Translations under genes and position numbers: made by a program
Shown: in pieces, positions 48,833 to 57,965 of the stretch
Numbering within the stretch: position 1 is the stretch's first letter
How the letters are laid out: each line of letters opens with the position of its first letter
Assembly: GCF_044430645.1 (NCBI RefSeq)
Contig: NZ_JAWUDN010000001.1
Location: forward strand, 992,001 to 1,056,000
Length of the DNA: 64,000 bases
Reading direction: 5' to 3'
DNA from: Ewingella allii
GTDB lineage: Bacteria; Pseudomonadota; Gammaproteobacteria; Enterobacterales; Enterobacteriaceae
Notes under the pieces: generated by a model
Databases searched by the model: none
The model's input: only the letters and a program-made list of their open reading frames with translations
What the model was told of the DNA's origin: nothing

Positions 48833-50947
48833 ATGAATCACTGGCAGCCGCTGTTTATCACCCCGGACGACGCCGAGCAGTTACGCGAAGAGCTAACGGC
48901 GGAGAGCTTGATGGGCCGCGTGCTGCGCAGGCAAATAGCCGAGTTGGATGAATTTATGGCGCAGCCCGTGGCGATCCCCGGCCAAGGTGAGGCGGGCGGC
49001 CCGGAACATGCGCAGCACAAACAGAATTACCGTTTCATCAATCTGGCGGGGCGCATGTCGCTGATTTTCCAGCGGCAGGATTATCGCGATTTCGCTCTGC
49101 AACTGCTCAACGGCTACGCCGAGATTTATCCCGGTTTGGGCAGTGCGGTAAGTAAAGACGGCAATGCGCCGGGGCGGCTGTTTCATCAAACCCTCAATGA
49201 GAATATGTGGCTGCTTTACGCCGTCGAGGGGTACCACTGTATTCAGCCCAGCCTGAGCGCCGCCGAGTGCCAGAAGATTGAAAGCCAGCTGTTCCGCGTG
49301 ATGGTGGACGACGCGCTGACGCTGCACGCCAAGGATTTCGATATCGTGCATAACCACGGCATCTGGTCGGCGGCGGCGGCGGGGATTTGCGGCTACGTGC
49401 TAGGCGACCCGTCGCTGGTGGATAAAGCCCTGTACGGGCTAAAGGGGGATAGCGAGAGCGGCGGTTTCTTTGCCCAGTTGTCGCAGCTGTTCTCCCCGGA
49501 CGGCTACTACATTGAAGGGCCGTACTATCAGCGATTTGCGCTGCGCCCGCTGTTGCTGCTGGCCGAGGCGATTCACCATCGCCAGCCGGAATTAGCCATT
49601 TATCAATTTCGCAATCAGGTGGTGCGCAAAACCTGCGAAGCCCTGATGCAGGTGGCTTTCCCCGACGGCACTTTACCGGCGCTGAATGATTCCTCGAAAA
49701 CCATCAGTCTGCGCGATGACGGCGCGGTGGTGGCGGCCAGCGTCTGTTTCTATCGCTACGACGGCAACCCGCAGTGGATCGCCGCCGCCCACTGGCAGGA
49801 TTCCCTGTGGGTGAGCGCCGCTGGGTTAGCTCTCTCCAACGCGGCCCAGAAGACGCCCGCCCAGCCGATGAACTGGGGCAGTTTGGCTCTTACCGACGGG
49901 CCGCAGGGCCAGCAGGGGGAAGTGGCTATCCTTCGCCAGCCGCGAAACGGCCAGCTGACCATGGCGCTGCTGTGGTACGGCCAGCATGGCAGCATTCCAC
50001 GACTGCACTCGGCGCTGAATCACGGCCACTTTGACGGGCTGCACCTGAGCCTGTTTAGCCACGGCCGCGAGACACTGCGGGATTACGGTTTTGGCCGCTG
50101 GGTGAATGTCGAACCCAAATTCGGCGGGCGCTACATCGCGGAAAATAACAGTTATTGCAAGCAGACCGTGGCGCACAACACGCTGGTGGTGGATCAGCAG
50201 AGTCAGAACCTTGGCCAAAGCGCCGAGGCGGAAAAGCGTCACGGCGAGCGCCACTTCTTTGTCAGCGAGCATCCCGCCGGACAGGGGATGAGTGCGCGAT
50301 TGCGCGACTACTACCCCGGCGTCACCCTTCAGCGCACGGTGCTGATGCTCAATTTGGCCGAATTCGAAAATCCGCTGCTGGTGGACGTGCTGCGCATCAG
50401 CAGCCAGCAGCTGCACCAGTATGACTACTGCCTGCATCATCTCGGGCAATTTGTGCGCAGCGACAGCCCGCTGCGGGTGGCGGAGCAGCTCAACCCGCTG
50501 GGTGCCAATCACGGCTACCAACACCTGTGGGACTGCGCGCGGGCGGAGGTCACTCCTCAGCACTCTATCCTTTATAGCTGGCTCGACGGCCACGGCTACA
50601 CCTCGCTTATCAGCGCATTACCCCTCGGCGGCGAGCTTATCGTGGCACGAACCGGCGCGGGCGATCCGCATTTCAACCTGCGCAATGAGCCTGCGCTGCT
50701 GCTGCGCCAGCAGGGGGCCGACGCAATATTTGCCAGCGTGATTGAGAGCCACGGTTATTTTGACGAAGCCACTGAAACCTCGCGCGACGCGCGGGGCAAG
50801 GTGAGCCGGGTAGAAGTGCTCTCCCAAGACGCCACCGGCAGCGAGTTGCTGATCCACTGTGTGGATGGCCGCCGCCTGCGCGTTTCCATTAATAATCAGG
50901 ATCGGCCTGCGCATGGCGCGGCGTTTTGCGCCACGTGGCAAGGCTGA
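48833..50947 (+). CDS. Heparinase II/III-family oligouronate lyase (PL17/PL15-like)
   Basis: This 704-residue lyase has no signal peptide, so it is probably cytoplasmic. The N-terminal alpha/alpha barrel holds the catalytic pair N174-H175 in IVHNHGIW, followed by YYIEGPYYQRF near 225-233. The C-terminal beta-sheet domain carries NHGHFDGLHLSL near residue 396 and AHNTLVVDQQSQN. This pattern is that of exolytic oligoalginate lyases and heparinase II/III enzymes, which release unsaturated monouronate. The start lies three bases after the previous stop, in the same operon. Its product would open to 4-deoxy-L-erythro-5-hexoseulose uronate, the substrate of the reductase encoded next. Confidence 0.88.
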   Translation: MNHWQPLFITPDDAEQLREELTAESLMGRVLRRQIAELDEFMAQPVAIPGQGEAGGPEHAQHKQNYRFINLAGRMSLIFQRQDYRDFALQLLNGYAEIYPGLGSAVSKDGNAPGRLFHQTLNENMWLLYAVEGYHCIQPSLSAAECQKIESQLFRVMVDDALTLHAKDFDIVHNHGIWSAAAAGICGYVLGDPSLVDKALYGLKGDSESGGFFAQLSQLFSPDGYYIEGPYYQRFALRPLLLLAEAIHHRQPELAIYQFRNQVVRKTCEALMQVAFPDGTLPALNDSSKTISLRDDGAVVAASVCFYRYDGNPQWIAAAHWQDSLWVSAAGLALSNAAQKTPAQPMNWGSLALTDGPQGQQGEVAILRQPRNGQLTMALLWYGQHGSIPRLHSALNHGHFDGLHLSLFSHGRETLRDYGFGRWVNVEPKFGGRYIAENNSYCKQTVAHNTLVVDQQSQNLGQSAEAEKRHGERHFFVSEHPAGQGMSARLRDYYPGVTLQRTVLMLNLAEFENPLLVDVLRISSQQLHQYDYCLHHLGQFVRSDSPLRVAEQLNPLGANHGYQHLWDCARAEVTPQHSILYSWLDGHGYTSLISALPLGGELIVARTGAGDPHFNLRNEPALLLRQQGADAIFASVIESHGYFDEATETSRDARGKVSRVEVLSQDATGSELLIHCVDGRRLRVSINNQDRPAHGAAFCATWQG

Positions 50948-50992
50948 CCTATTTCCCGACCCTGTACCCTAGCAACTTACCGAGGAGCTTTT

Positions 50993-51769
50993 ATGTTCAA
51001 TGACTTGAAAGACAAACGCGTGCTAATCACCGGTTCCACCAAAGGCATTGGTTTGGCGACGGCGCAGGCTTTTGCCCGCGCTGGCGCGAAAGTGGGGCTG
51101 AACGGGCATCGCAATGACCCGAGCCTGCAAAGCTTGGCCCAAGAGGTGGCGGCGCTGGGGGGCGAAGTGGCGTATTTCGCCGCCGACCTGACCGACACCG
51201 CCCAGTGCCAGCAGCTGGTGGCAGCCTTCGTGGAGCGCTTCGGCGGGCTGGACGTGCTCATCAATAACGCCGGCGGGCTGGTGGGGCGCAAACCTCTACA
51301 AGAGATTGACGATGAGTTCTACCAGCAGGTGATGGATCTCAATGCCCGCTCGGCGCTCATGGTCACCAAGTTCGCCGTTCCGCACTTGCGCAGCGCGGCC
51401 AAGCAGACCGGCGAAACCACCTCGGTTATCAGCACCGGTTCTATTGCCGGGCGCGAAGGCGGCGGGCCGGGAGCCTCGATTTACGCAGCGTCCAAGGCGT
51501 GGCTGCACAATATGAACCGCCACTGGGTGAAGGAGTTCACCAAGGACAATATTCGCTTCAACGTGGTGTCGCCGGGCACCATCGACACGGTTTTCCATGC
51601 GGATAAAACTCAGGAAGTGCGCGATAAGATTTCCAGCGGCATCGCCATGGGCCGTTTTGGCACCAGCGAGGAGCTGGCACCGAGCTATCTGTTCTTCGCC
51701 TCCCACGCCTGTAGCGGCTACATCACCGGGCAGATACTGGACGTCAACGGCGGCCAAATGGCACCTTGA
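50993..51769 (+). CDS. SDR-family oxidoreductase, probable DEH reductase
   Basis: This short-chain dehydrogenase/reductase of 258 residues has the cofactor motif TGSTKGIG at 13-20, NNAGG at 91-95, and catalytic Y164 and K168 in YAASK. Position directly after two uronate lyases suggests it reduces 4-deoxy-L-erythro-5-hexoseulose uronate to 2-keto-3-deoxygluconate, the route into the Entner-Doudoroff pathway through KdgK and Eda, which are not in the window. CGAGGAG precedes the ATG at 50993. The catalytic class is certain from the motifs; the substrate is inferred from context. Confidence 0.88.
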   Translation: MFNDLKDKRVLITGSTKGIGLATAQAFARAGAKVGLNGHRNDPSLQSLAQEVAALGGEVAYFAADLTDTAQCQQLVAAFVERFGGLDVLINNAGGLVGRKPLQEIDDEFYQQVMDLNARSALMVTKFAVPHLRSAAKQTGETTSVISTGSIAGREGGGPGASIYAASKAWLHNMNRHWVKEFTKDNIRFNVVSPGTIDTVFHADKTQEVRDKISSGIAMGRFGTSEELAPSYLFFASHACSGYITGQILDVNGGQMAP

Positions 51770-51863
51770 TCTGGCTTTGCGCACATTCGGGGCGACGAGG
51801 ACATGCGCCGCCCCGCATCCTGAACTATCATGACGGCCATCTGCACCAATAAAAGGGAATAGC

Positions 51864-52571
51864 ATGACGATGCAGTTTGAAACAGCCGCCGGGTTAACCC
51901 GTGGTTTGAACACCCACATCGCTCGCGACATCGCCCGAAAAATTCTCTCCGGCGAGCTGGCCTCTGGCGCCATTTTGCCGAGCGAAATCGAGTTGGGCGA
52001 GCAGTTTGGTGTCAGCCGCACCGCGCTGCGCGAAGCCTTGAAGCTGCTGACCTCAAAGGGACTGTTGGAATCACGGCCGAAAGTGGGTACCCGAGTGAAA
52101 GATCGCGCCCAGTGGAACATGCTAGACCCGCAGCTGCTGGAGTGGATGCAGGGGATGGAAGCCACCGAAGAGATTTATCAGCAGTTTCTCGAGTTTCGCA
52201 AAGCCATTGAGCCGCACGCCACCGCGCTGGCGGCGGTCAACGCCAGCAAGGAGCAGCGCATAGAGTTGTCGCGCATTTATCGGCAGATGTGTCAGGTCGC
52301 CGAGCAGTTTGACCAGGCGCAGTGGGTAGAAATCGACACCCAGTTTCACCGCATGATTTTTATCTCCTCTGGCAACTGTTTTTACGTGCCTTTCGGCAAC
52401 GTGCTGACCACCATTTTTAAATGGTTCTTTGAGTATTCCTCAAAGGAAGGCGGCATGTGTTTGCAAGAGCATAAACTGATTTATGAGGCCATTATGGCCG
52501 GGGATGAGGGCGCAGCTTATTCAGCATCGCTGAGTCTGATGAAAGGGCATAAACATCGACTTGGGGGGTGA
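51864..52571 (+). CDS. GntR-family (FadR subfamily) transcriptional regulator
   Basis: This regulator of 235 residues has an N-terminal winged helix (residues 12-80, LPSEIELGEQFGVSRTALREALKLL) and a C-terminal all-helical FCD ligand domain with conserved acidic and histidine residues (TQFHRMIF; EHKLIYEAI). FCD regulators often bind sugar acids, which fits control of the adjacent uronate operon. AAAGGGAATAGC precedes the ATG at 51864. The gene ends four bases before the first 45-bp repeat of element copy B. Confidence 0.9.
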   Translation: MTMQFETAAGLTRGLNTHIARDIARKILSGELASGAILPSEIELGEQFGVSRTALREALKLLTSKGLLESRPKVGTRVKDRAQWNMLDPQLLEWMQGMEATEEIYQQFLEFRKAIEPHATALAAVNASKEQRIELSRIYRQMCQVAEQFDQAQWVEIDTQFHRMIFISSGNCFYVPFGNVLTTIFKWFFEYSSKEGGMCLQEHKLIYEAIMAGDEGAAYSASLSLMKGHKHRLGG

Positions 52572-52575
52572 TTTT

Positions 52576-52968
52576 GGGCTGGCAGCCCAAGCCTGCTTTT
52601 AAATTCAACGTCAAGGTCGGGGGCTCGTCGCCCAAGCCCGCTTTTAAATTCAACTTCAAGACCGTGGGCTCGCCGCCCACACTGGCCCAAAGGGTTTTAA
52701 ACGAAACCCTTTGGAATCCTGCGTTTTTTGCTTTTGTAAGATCGAGGCTTCGCAGGGTTGGAATGGACGTGTTCCAGCGGCCACAGTGTTCGTCGCGAAG
52801 TGCCGCCGCTTAGGCGGTTCCCTCGCTGCGGGATTCCAACCCGCGAATAAAGACTCGCGGTTTTCCACCTCTTGCTCGGCGTCATTTCTGAACACGGCCT
52901 AGTGGCTTCTCAGCCGTGCCTTTTCAGTGGGTTTGGTTCTGCTCCTCCCCCTGGCAAGGGGGAGGAGC
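52576..52968. repeat. Dispersed repeat element, copy B (single unit with tandem 45-bp repeats)
   Basis: Non-coding element between the GntR gene and nifJ. It begins with a tandem 45-bp repeat (phases at 52576, 52621 and 52666, each opening with a GGGCT..CGCCC-type hairpin). One plus-oriented unit follows at 52661-52927, then the central hairpin GCTCCTCCCC...GGGGAGGAGC (52941-52968). The inverted second unit seen in copies A and C is missing, so this is a half element. The repeat encodes a spurious tandem peptide in the minus frame. Confidence 0.88.
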
Positions 52969-52985
52969 AAACAACGTCTTTAACT

Positions 52986-55900
52986 TTACTCCGACTCCCC
53001 ATTCGTTCTCTTACCCGCCAGCAGCTCCAAGAACTCATATTTCTCCTGAAGCTCCTTCTCTGCCGCTGCATACAGCTGGGTGGCGACTTCCGGCTGCTGG
53101 GCGTTGAGCCTTCTGAAGCGCTGTTCGTTGTTGAGCGTCTCCGTCAGGTTGCTGTTTGGCGGGCGGGAATCCAGCGCCAGCGCGGCTTTACCTTCCTCTA
53201 CGCGGCGCGGGTCGAAGCGATACAGCGGCCAGAAACCGGTGGCGGTGAGCTGCTTCATCTGGTCGTGACTCAGGGCCAGATCGTAGCCGTGCTCCTCGCA
53301 TGGGCTGTAGGCGATGATCAGCGACGGGCCGGGATAGGCTTCGGCTTCCTGAATGGCTTTCACCGTCTGGTTCAGCTGCGCGCCAAGGGAAATCTGGGCC
53401 ACGTAGACATGGCCATACATCATCATGCTGACACCCAAATCTTTGCGCGACTTGCGCTTGCCCTGTTCGGCAAATTTGGTGACGGCGCCCAGCGGGGTGG
53501 CTTTCGACTGCTGGCCGCCGGTGTTGGAATAACACTGGGTGTCGAGCACCAGCACATTGACGTTTTCCGTCAGGCTCAGCACGTGGTCCAAGCCGCCGAA
53601 ACCAATATCATAAGCCCAGCCGTCGCCGCCAATCAGCCAGATGGATTTATCCACCAGATAATCGGCGTCGGTGGCTAACTGGCGGGCGTCTGGAGAATCA
53701 ATCTCGGCCAAAATCTTACGCAGCTCGGTCACGTGCTGGCGTTTCACTTCTGGCGTTGAGGTTTCATCGCGCAGGCCGCCCAACAGCTCGGCGGGAATAT
53801 GCTCGGAGAGCGAGTCAATCAGACGCGTGACGCGGCGGCGGTGCTGGTCTACCGTCAGGCGGAAGCCCAGACCGAACTCGGCGTTATCTTCAAACAGCGA
53901 GTTGGCCCACGCCGGCCCGCGCCCTTCTGCATTGGTGGTGTAAGGCGTGGAAGGCAGGTTGCCGCCGTAAATAGATGAACAGCCTGTGGCGTTGGCAATC
54001 AGCAGGCGGTCGCCATACAGCTGGGTTAACAGCTTAATGTAAGGCGTTTCGCCACAGCCGGAGCAGGCACCGGAGTACTCAAACAGCGGGGTGATCAGCT
54101 GCGAAGTGCGAATGTCGATACGCTCAAGCTGGCTGGCCTCGATTTCTGGCAATTTAAGGAAGAAGTCGTAATTGGCCTTCTCCTCTTCTAAATGCTCAAT
54201 GCGATCCGCCATGTTGATGGCTTTGATTTCTGGATTCTGGCGATCTTTCGCCGGGCAGACTTCCACACACAAATTACAGCCGGTGCAGTCTTCCGGGGCC
54301 ACTTGCAGCACGTATTTCTGGCCGCGCATATCGCGAGATTTCACATCCAGAGATTGCAGGGCGGACGGCGCGCCTTCCATTACCTCGGGTTGCACCACTT
54401 TGGCACGGATAGCCGAGTGCGGGCAGGCGGCGACGCAGTGGTTGCACTGGGTACACAAATCTGGCTGCCAGATGGGCACTTCTTCGGCAATGTTGCGTTT
54501 TTCCCACTGGGTAGTGCCAGTCGGCCAAGTGCCGTCCGGCGGGAAGGCGGAAACCGGCAGGGCGTCCCCCAGACCGGCGAGCATCGCGGCGGTGACGGTT
54601 TTAACGAAATCAGGCGCGGCGTCAGACACAATCGGCGGACGCTTGCGCGGCTGCTCTGGAATAGCCTGCAACGGCACCTCAATGAGCTGTTCAAGAGTCG
54701 CCCCCAGCGCCTGCCAGTTGCGCATCACCAGCTCTTCGCCTTTGCTGCTGTAGCTGCGGGCAATCGCCCCCTGCAGCTCTTTCAGGGCCTGATCGCCCGG
54801 CAGAATTTGAGTCAGGTGGAAGAACGCCATCTGCATCACGGTATTGATGCGCGCGCCTAGCTGGCATTCGCGGGCAATCTTCGCGGCGTTGATGATGTAG
54901 AAACGGGCGCTGTTCTTATGCAGCGAAGACTGCACTTCCAGCGGCAGGCGTTCCCACACTTCTTGTGGCGAGAAAGGGGTGTTGAGCAGGAAAATGCCGC
55001 CGGGGCGCAGGCGCTCGGCCATCTGGTACAGGTCGATAAACTGCCACTGGTGGCAGGCAACGAAGTGCGCGTGGCTGACCAAGTAGGCCGATTTAATCGG
55101 CTGCTGGCTAACGCGCAGGTGAGACACCGTCAGGCCACCGGCCTTCTTGGAGTCATAGACAAAATAGCCCTGCGCAAACAGCGGCGTGCTATTGCCAATG
55201 ATTTTGATGTTGTTCTTGGTGGCCGAAACCGAGCCGTCACTACCCAGCCCGTAGAACAGGGCTTCCAGCGTGGCGTGCTGCGGCAGTTGCTCATCATTCA
55301 CCGGCAGCGACAGGCCGGTCACGTCGTCATAGATCCCCACGGTAAAGCGCGGTCGCGGCTGGCTGAGGGCCAGTTCGTCGAAAATCGACAGCACGCAGTC
55401 TGGGCCGAACTCTTTGGAAGAGAGGCCGTAGCGGCCGCCAATCACTTTCGGCAAGCTGTCGCGTTCCCCGCGGCTGTATGCTTCCGCCAGCGCGGTCATT
55501 ACGTCAAGGTACAGCGGCTCGGCAAGGGAACCCGGCTCTTTGGTGCGATCCATGACGGCAAGCGTTTTGACGCTCTGCGGCAGCACGTCCAACATATGCT
55601 TGGCGCTGAATGGGCGATAGAGGCGCACTTTCAGCACGCCGACCTTTTCGCCGCGCTCAATCAGCGTTTCGATCACCTCTTCGCACGTCCCGATCCCGGA
55701 ACCCATCAGCACAATCACGCGCTCCGCCTGCGGGTGGCCGACATACTCGAAAGGCTTATAGGCGCGACCGGTGAGGGCGGAGAAGGCCTCCATGGCGTCA
55801 ATGACGTGCTGGCAGGTAGCGTCGTAATACGGGTTGGTGGCTTCGCGCGACTGGAAATAGGTGTCCGGGTTGGCCGAGGTGCCGCGGATAACCGGGCGGT

Positions 55901-56519
55901 CCGGCGTTAAGGCGCGAGCGCGGTGGGCGTCAATCTGGGCCTGCGGCAGCATCTGCTGCAGGGTGTCATCACTCAGCGGGGCGATTTTATTGATTTCATG
56001 GGAGGTGCGGAAGCCGTCGAAGAAATGAATAAAGGGCACGCGGCTGTTGAGGCTGGCAACTTGAGAAATCAGCGCGAAGTCCTGCGCTTCCTGCACGCTG
56101 GCGGCGCTAAGCAGCGCGCAGCCTGTCTGGCGAACGGCCATCACGTCGGAGTGATCGCCAAAAATAGACAGGGCGTGGGTCGCCACGGTGCGGGCGGCGA
56201 CGTGCAGCACGAACGGCGTTAATTCACCGGCCAGCTTGTAGAGGGTGGGGATCATCAGCAGCAAACCCTGCGATGAGGTGAAAGAGGTGGAGAGTGCGCC
56301 GGTTTGCAGCGCACCGTGGACGGTAGAAATCGCCCCGGCCTCTGACTGCATTTCCATCACGGTTGGGACATCGCCCCAGAGATTTTTCTTACCTTCACCG
56401 GACCACGCGCCGGCGATTTCGGCCATGGTCGAACTTGGCGTAATAGGGTAGATAGCAATTACTTCATTGGTGCGATAGGCCACGGAAGCAACTGCGTTAT
56501 TACCGTCAGTGGTGATCAT
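52986..56519 (-). CDS. nifJ: Pyruvate:ferredoxin/flavodoxin oxidoreductase
   Basis: This single-chain PFOR of 1177 residues (E. coli YdbK 1174) converts pyruvate and CoA to acetyl-CoA and CO2, passing electrons to flavodoxin or ferredoxin. Domains in order: pyruvate-binding N-terminal domain (YPITPSSTMAE), transketolase-type domain, CoA-binding region, and a two-[4Fe-4S] ferredoxin domain (CTQCNHCVAACP near residue 688 and CTGCNLCVEVCP near residue 745). The TPP domain contains GGDGWAYDIGFGG near 965 and the third cluster cysteines ACSGCGETPY. AAAAAGGGG lies just before the ATG. The name ydbK is also used. The gene is monocistronic and borders repeat copy B. Confidence 0.96.
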   Translation of the reverse strand: MITTDGNNAVASVAYRTNEVIAIYPITPSSTMAEIAGAWSGEGKKNLWGDVPTVMEMQSEAGAISTVHGALQTGALSTSFTSSQGLLLMIPTLYKLAGELTPFVLHVAARTVATHALSIFGDHSDVMAVRQTGCALLSAASVQEAQDFALISQVASLNSRVPFIHFFDGFRTSHEINKIAPLSDDTLQQMLPQAQIDAHRARALTPDRPVIRGTSANPDTYFQSREATNPYYDATCQHVIDAMEAFSALTGRAYKPFEYVGHPQAERVIVLMGSGIGTCEEVIETLIERGEKVGVLKVRLYRPFSAKHMLDVLPQSVKTLAVMDRTKEPGSLAEPLYLDVMTALAEAYSRGERDSLPKVIGGRYGLSSKEFGPDCVLSIFDELALSQPRPRFTVGIYDDVTGLSLPVNDEQLPQHATLEALFYGLGSDGSVSATKNNIKIIGNSTPLFAQGYFVYDSKKAGGLTVSHLRVSQQPIKSAYLVSHAHFVACHQWQFIDLYQMAERLRPGGIFLLNTPFSPQEVWERLPLEVQSSLHKNSARFYIINAAKIARECQLGARINTVMQMAFFHLTQILPGDQALKELQGAIARSYSSKGEELVMRNWQALGATLEQLIEVPLQAIPEQPRKRPPIVSDAAPDFVKTVTAAMLAGLGDALPVSAFPPDGTWPTGTTQWEKRNIAEEVPIWQPDLCTQCNHCVAACPHSAIRAKVVQPEVMEGAPSALQSLDVKSRDMRGQKYVLQVAPEDCTGCNLCVEVCPAKDRQNPEIKAINMADRIEHLEEEKANYDFFLKLPEIEASQLERIDIRTSQLITPLFEYSGACSGCGETPYIKLLTQLYGDRLLIANATGCSSIYGGNLPSTPYTTNAEGRGPAWANSLFEDNAEFGLGFRLTVDQHRRRVTRLIDSLSEHIPAELLGGLRDETSTPEVKRQHVTELRKILAEIDSPDARQLATDADYLVDKSIWLIGGDGWAYDIGFGGLDHVLSLTENVNVLVLDTQCYSNTGGQQSKATPLGAVTKFAEQGKRKSRKDLGVSMMMYGHVYVAQISLGAQLNQTVKAIQEAEAYPGPSLIIAYSPCEEHGYDLALSHDQMKQLTATGFWPLYRFDPRRVEEGKAALALDSRPPNSNLTETLNNEQRFRRLNAQQPEVATQLYAAAEKELQEKYEFLELLAGKRTNGESE

Positions 56520-56697
56520 GAAAACCCCTTTTTCATTTCCTAATGCTTGCCGGAAACAGCGATGCCGAACCGGTTCGAATATGAAAAAGTTTACACGCGG
56601 GGCATCGATCGATTTATCCTGATTGTGTGCAGGGTTAATAGTTGAGTGAAATGATAGGGTTACTGGAAGAGGGGAAGGCGTAGGAATTCTATTACTT

Positions 56698-56722
56698 CTG
56701 CGAGGGTCAATTCCCCTCGCAG
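56698..56722 (-). terminator. Hairpin after the MgtC/SapB gene
   Basis: CTGCGAGGG (56698-56706) pairs with CCCTCGCAG (56714-56722), 33 bases beyond the stop of the minus-strand gene. No T-run follows, so termination is uncertain. Confidence 0.4.
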
Positions 56723-56754
56723 CTTGAGAAAATACGCGTCAGCGCAGTAAGAGG

Positions 56755-57414
56755 TTAATTGATATCAATACGTTTAATACCCTGAACGGTCATGATGGCT
56801 TCATACAATTTATCAACGCTTTGTTTCGGTTTTAACACCACGTCCATCACTAATTCGCATTTACTTTCATCACCATCGTCGCGCTGATTGACTTTAATAT
56901 GGCCCGGACGAATACGCATTTTCTGCAATGCAATTAATACCGAAGGAACGCTTTGCGGCGCGAGGCGTATTTCAATCAGATGATGATGGCCGATCAGTCT
57001 ATTACTTATTTGGCGGAATACTTCCAGCACAATTAAGGTCAGGAAGGCGCCATAAATACCAATCTCATAAAGTCCGCTACCGATAACTAAACCGATCGCC
57101 GCAGTGACCCATAATCCAGCGGCGGTAGTTAAGCCTTTGACCACCTGTTTCTGGATGATGATGGTCCCGGCACCTAAGAATCCCATGCCGCTCACCACCT
57201 GCGCTGCAACGCGGCTGGGGTCAAAACTGACGTGGGTGAGGTTGAGTAAATCGGCGAAACCGTATTTCGACACAATCATAAACATCGCGCTGCCGATACC
57301 CACTAATACGTGGGTTCGCAGACCGGCTTCTTTCGCCCGCAGCTGGCGTTCAATACCAATTAGCCCGCCCAAAACGCCCGCCAGCGCAATACGAATTAAA
57401 AAATCTGTCACCAT
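56755..57414 (-). CDS. MgtC/SapB (YhiD) family membrane protein
   Basis: This 219-residue protein has about five N-terminal membrane helices and a C-terminal ACT-like cytoplasmic domain (from residue 145). The first loop carries the family motif GGLIGIERQLRAKEAGLRTH; VVSGMGFLGAGTII is the second family block. MgtC proteins influence magnesium homeostasis, ATP synthase activity and survival in macrophages; the closer YhiD/SapB relatives are linked to acid stress. The shorter C-terminal part and the motifs fit YhiD/SapB at least as well as MgtC. AGGGAGGC precedes the ATG. No PhoP-type box is visible in the 57415-57650 region. Confidence 0.88.
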   Translation of the reverse strand: MVTDFLIRIALAGVLGGLIGIERQLRAKEAGLRTHVLVGIGSAMFMIVSKYGFADLLNLTHVSFDPSRVAAQVVSGMGFLGAGTIIIQKQVVKGLTTAAGLWVTAAIGLVIGSGLYEIGIYGAFLTLIVLEVFRQISNRLIGHHHLIEIRLAPQSVPSVLIALQKMRIRPGHIKVNQRDDGDESKCELVMDVVLKPKQSVDKLYEAIMTVQGIKRIDIN

Positions 57415-57650
57415 TATAAAATGCCTCCCTGTTGTGCTTATTTTAAGTAGTTGATACTCAAAAACGGTGAATGAGCCCTAAGTTTATGAGCCAAAGAAAT
57501 AACGGAACGAAATAAAGTGTATCTAATCGTTTATTTTTAGGAAAAAGTTGATATTAATTCTTGCTAACACTCGACGCTGGCGGAATGGCTCGGCTATGAT
57601 GATTTCCACTTAATTCCCCGACACCCCGTTATTCTTCAGGAGCAGGACTG

Positions 57651-57935
57651 ATGATCACTGCCTTACGCGTATTATTGGCCGGAGCCGTTCTGGTGTTGGC
57701 CGCCTGTAGCAGCCACGATGATTCCAACGAGGTTCCCCAGAAGGGTAACAGCGTTAACCTTTCTAACCACAGCGTCAATATGGACAGCCCGGCCTTCGCC
57801 GCATGTTCCATGGCCGGTGGTCAGCTGCGAATGGCACCTCAGTTAGACGGCAGCCGCGTAGGCATGTGTTCAATGTCGAATGGCCGCCAGTGTTCGGAAA
57901 ACGCGTTAATGGCAGGGAGATGTACGGCGGGGTAA
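57651..57935 (+). CDS. ydbJ: DUF333 lipoprotein YdbJ
   Basis: This small lipoprotein of 94 residues has a lipobox LAAC with acylated C19. The mature part holds the DUF333 core: ACSMAGGQL, LDGSRVGMCSMSNGRQCSE and a closing GRC, with two conserved cysteine pairs. Its function is unknown; DUF333 proteins are often called putative hemolysins without proof. TTCAGGAGCAGG precedes the ATG. Position between nifJ and ldhA supports ydbJ. In E. coli hslJ lies between ydbJ and ldhA, and here repeat copy C takes that place. Confidence 0.8.
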   Translation: MITALRVLLAGAVLVLAACSSHDDSNEVPQKGNSVNLSNHSVNMDSPAFAACSMAGGQLRMAPQLDGSRVGMCSMSNGRQCSENALMAGRCTAG

Positions 57936-57965
57936 GGCGGGCTGCCTTTGAGCGCTTTTAAAAAA

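Noticed and set aside
51788..51815. CGGGGCG...CGCCCCG hairpin after the SDR gene as a terminator
   Set aside because: No T-run follows and the loop is long. It may be incidental, and read-through into the GntR gene cannot be excluded.
52493..52680. Tandem peptide frame on the minus strand (NLKAGLG repeats) at copy B
   Set aside because: It is produced by the 45-bp tandem repeat, whose length is a multiple of three. It has no start context and overlaps the end of the GntR gene.
56520..56754. Search for the sRNA MicC upstream of nifJ, its E. coli position
   Set aside because: The region shows neither the MicC 5' sequence nor a suitable terminator, and ompN is absent from this location.
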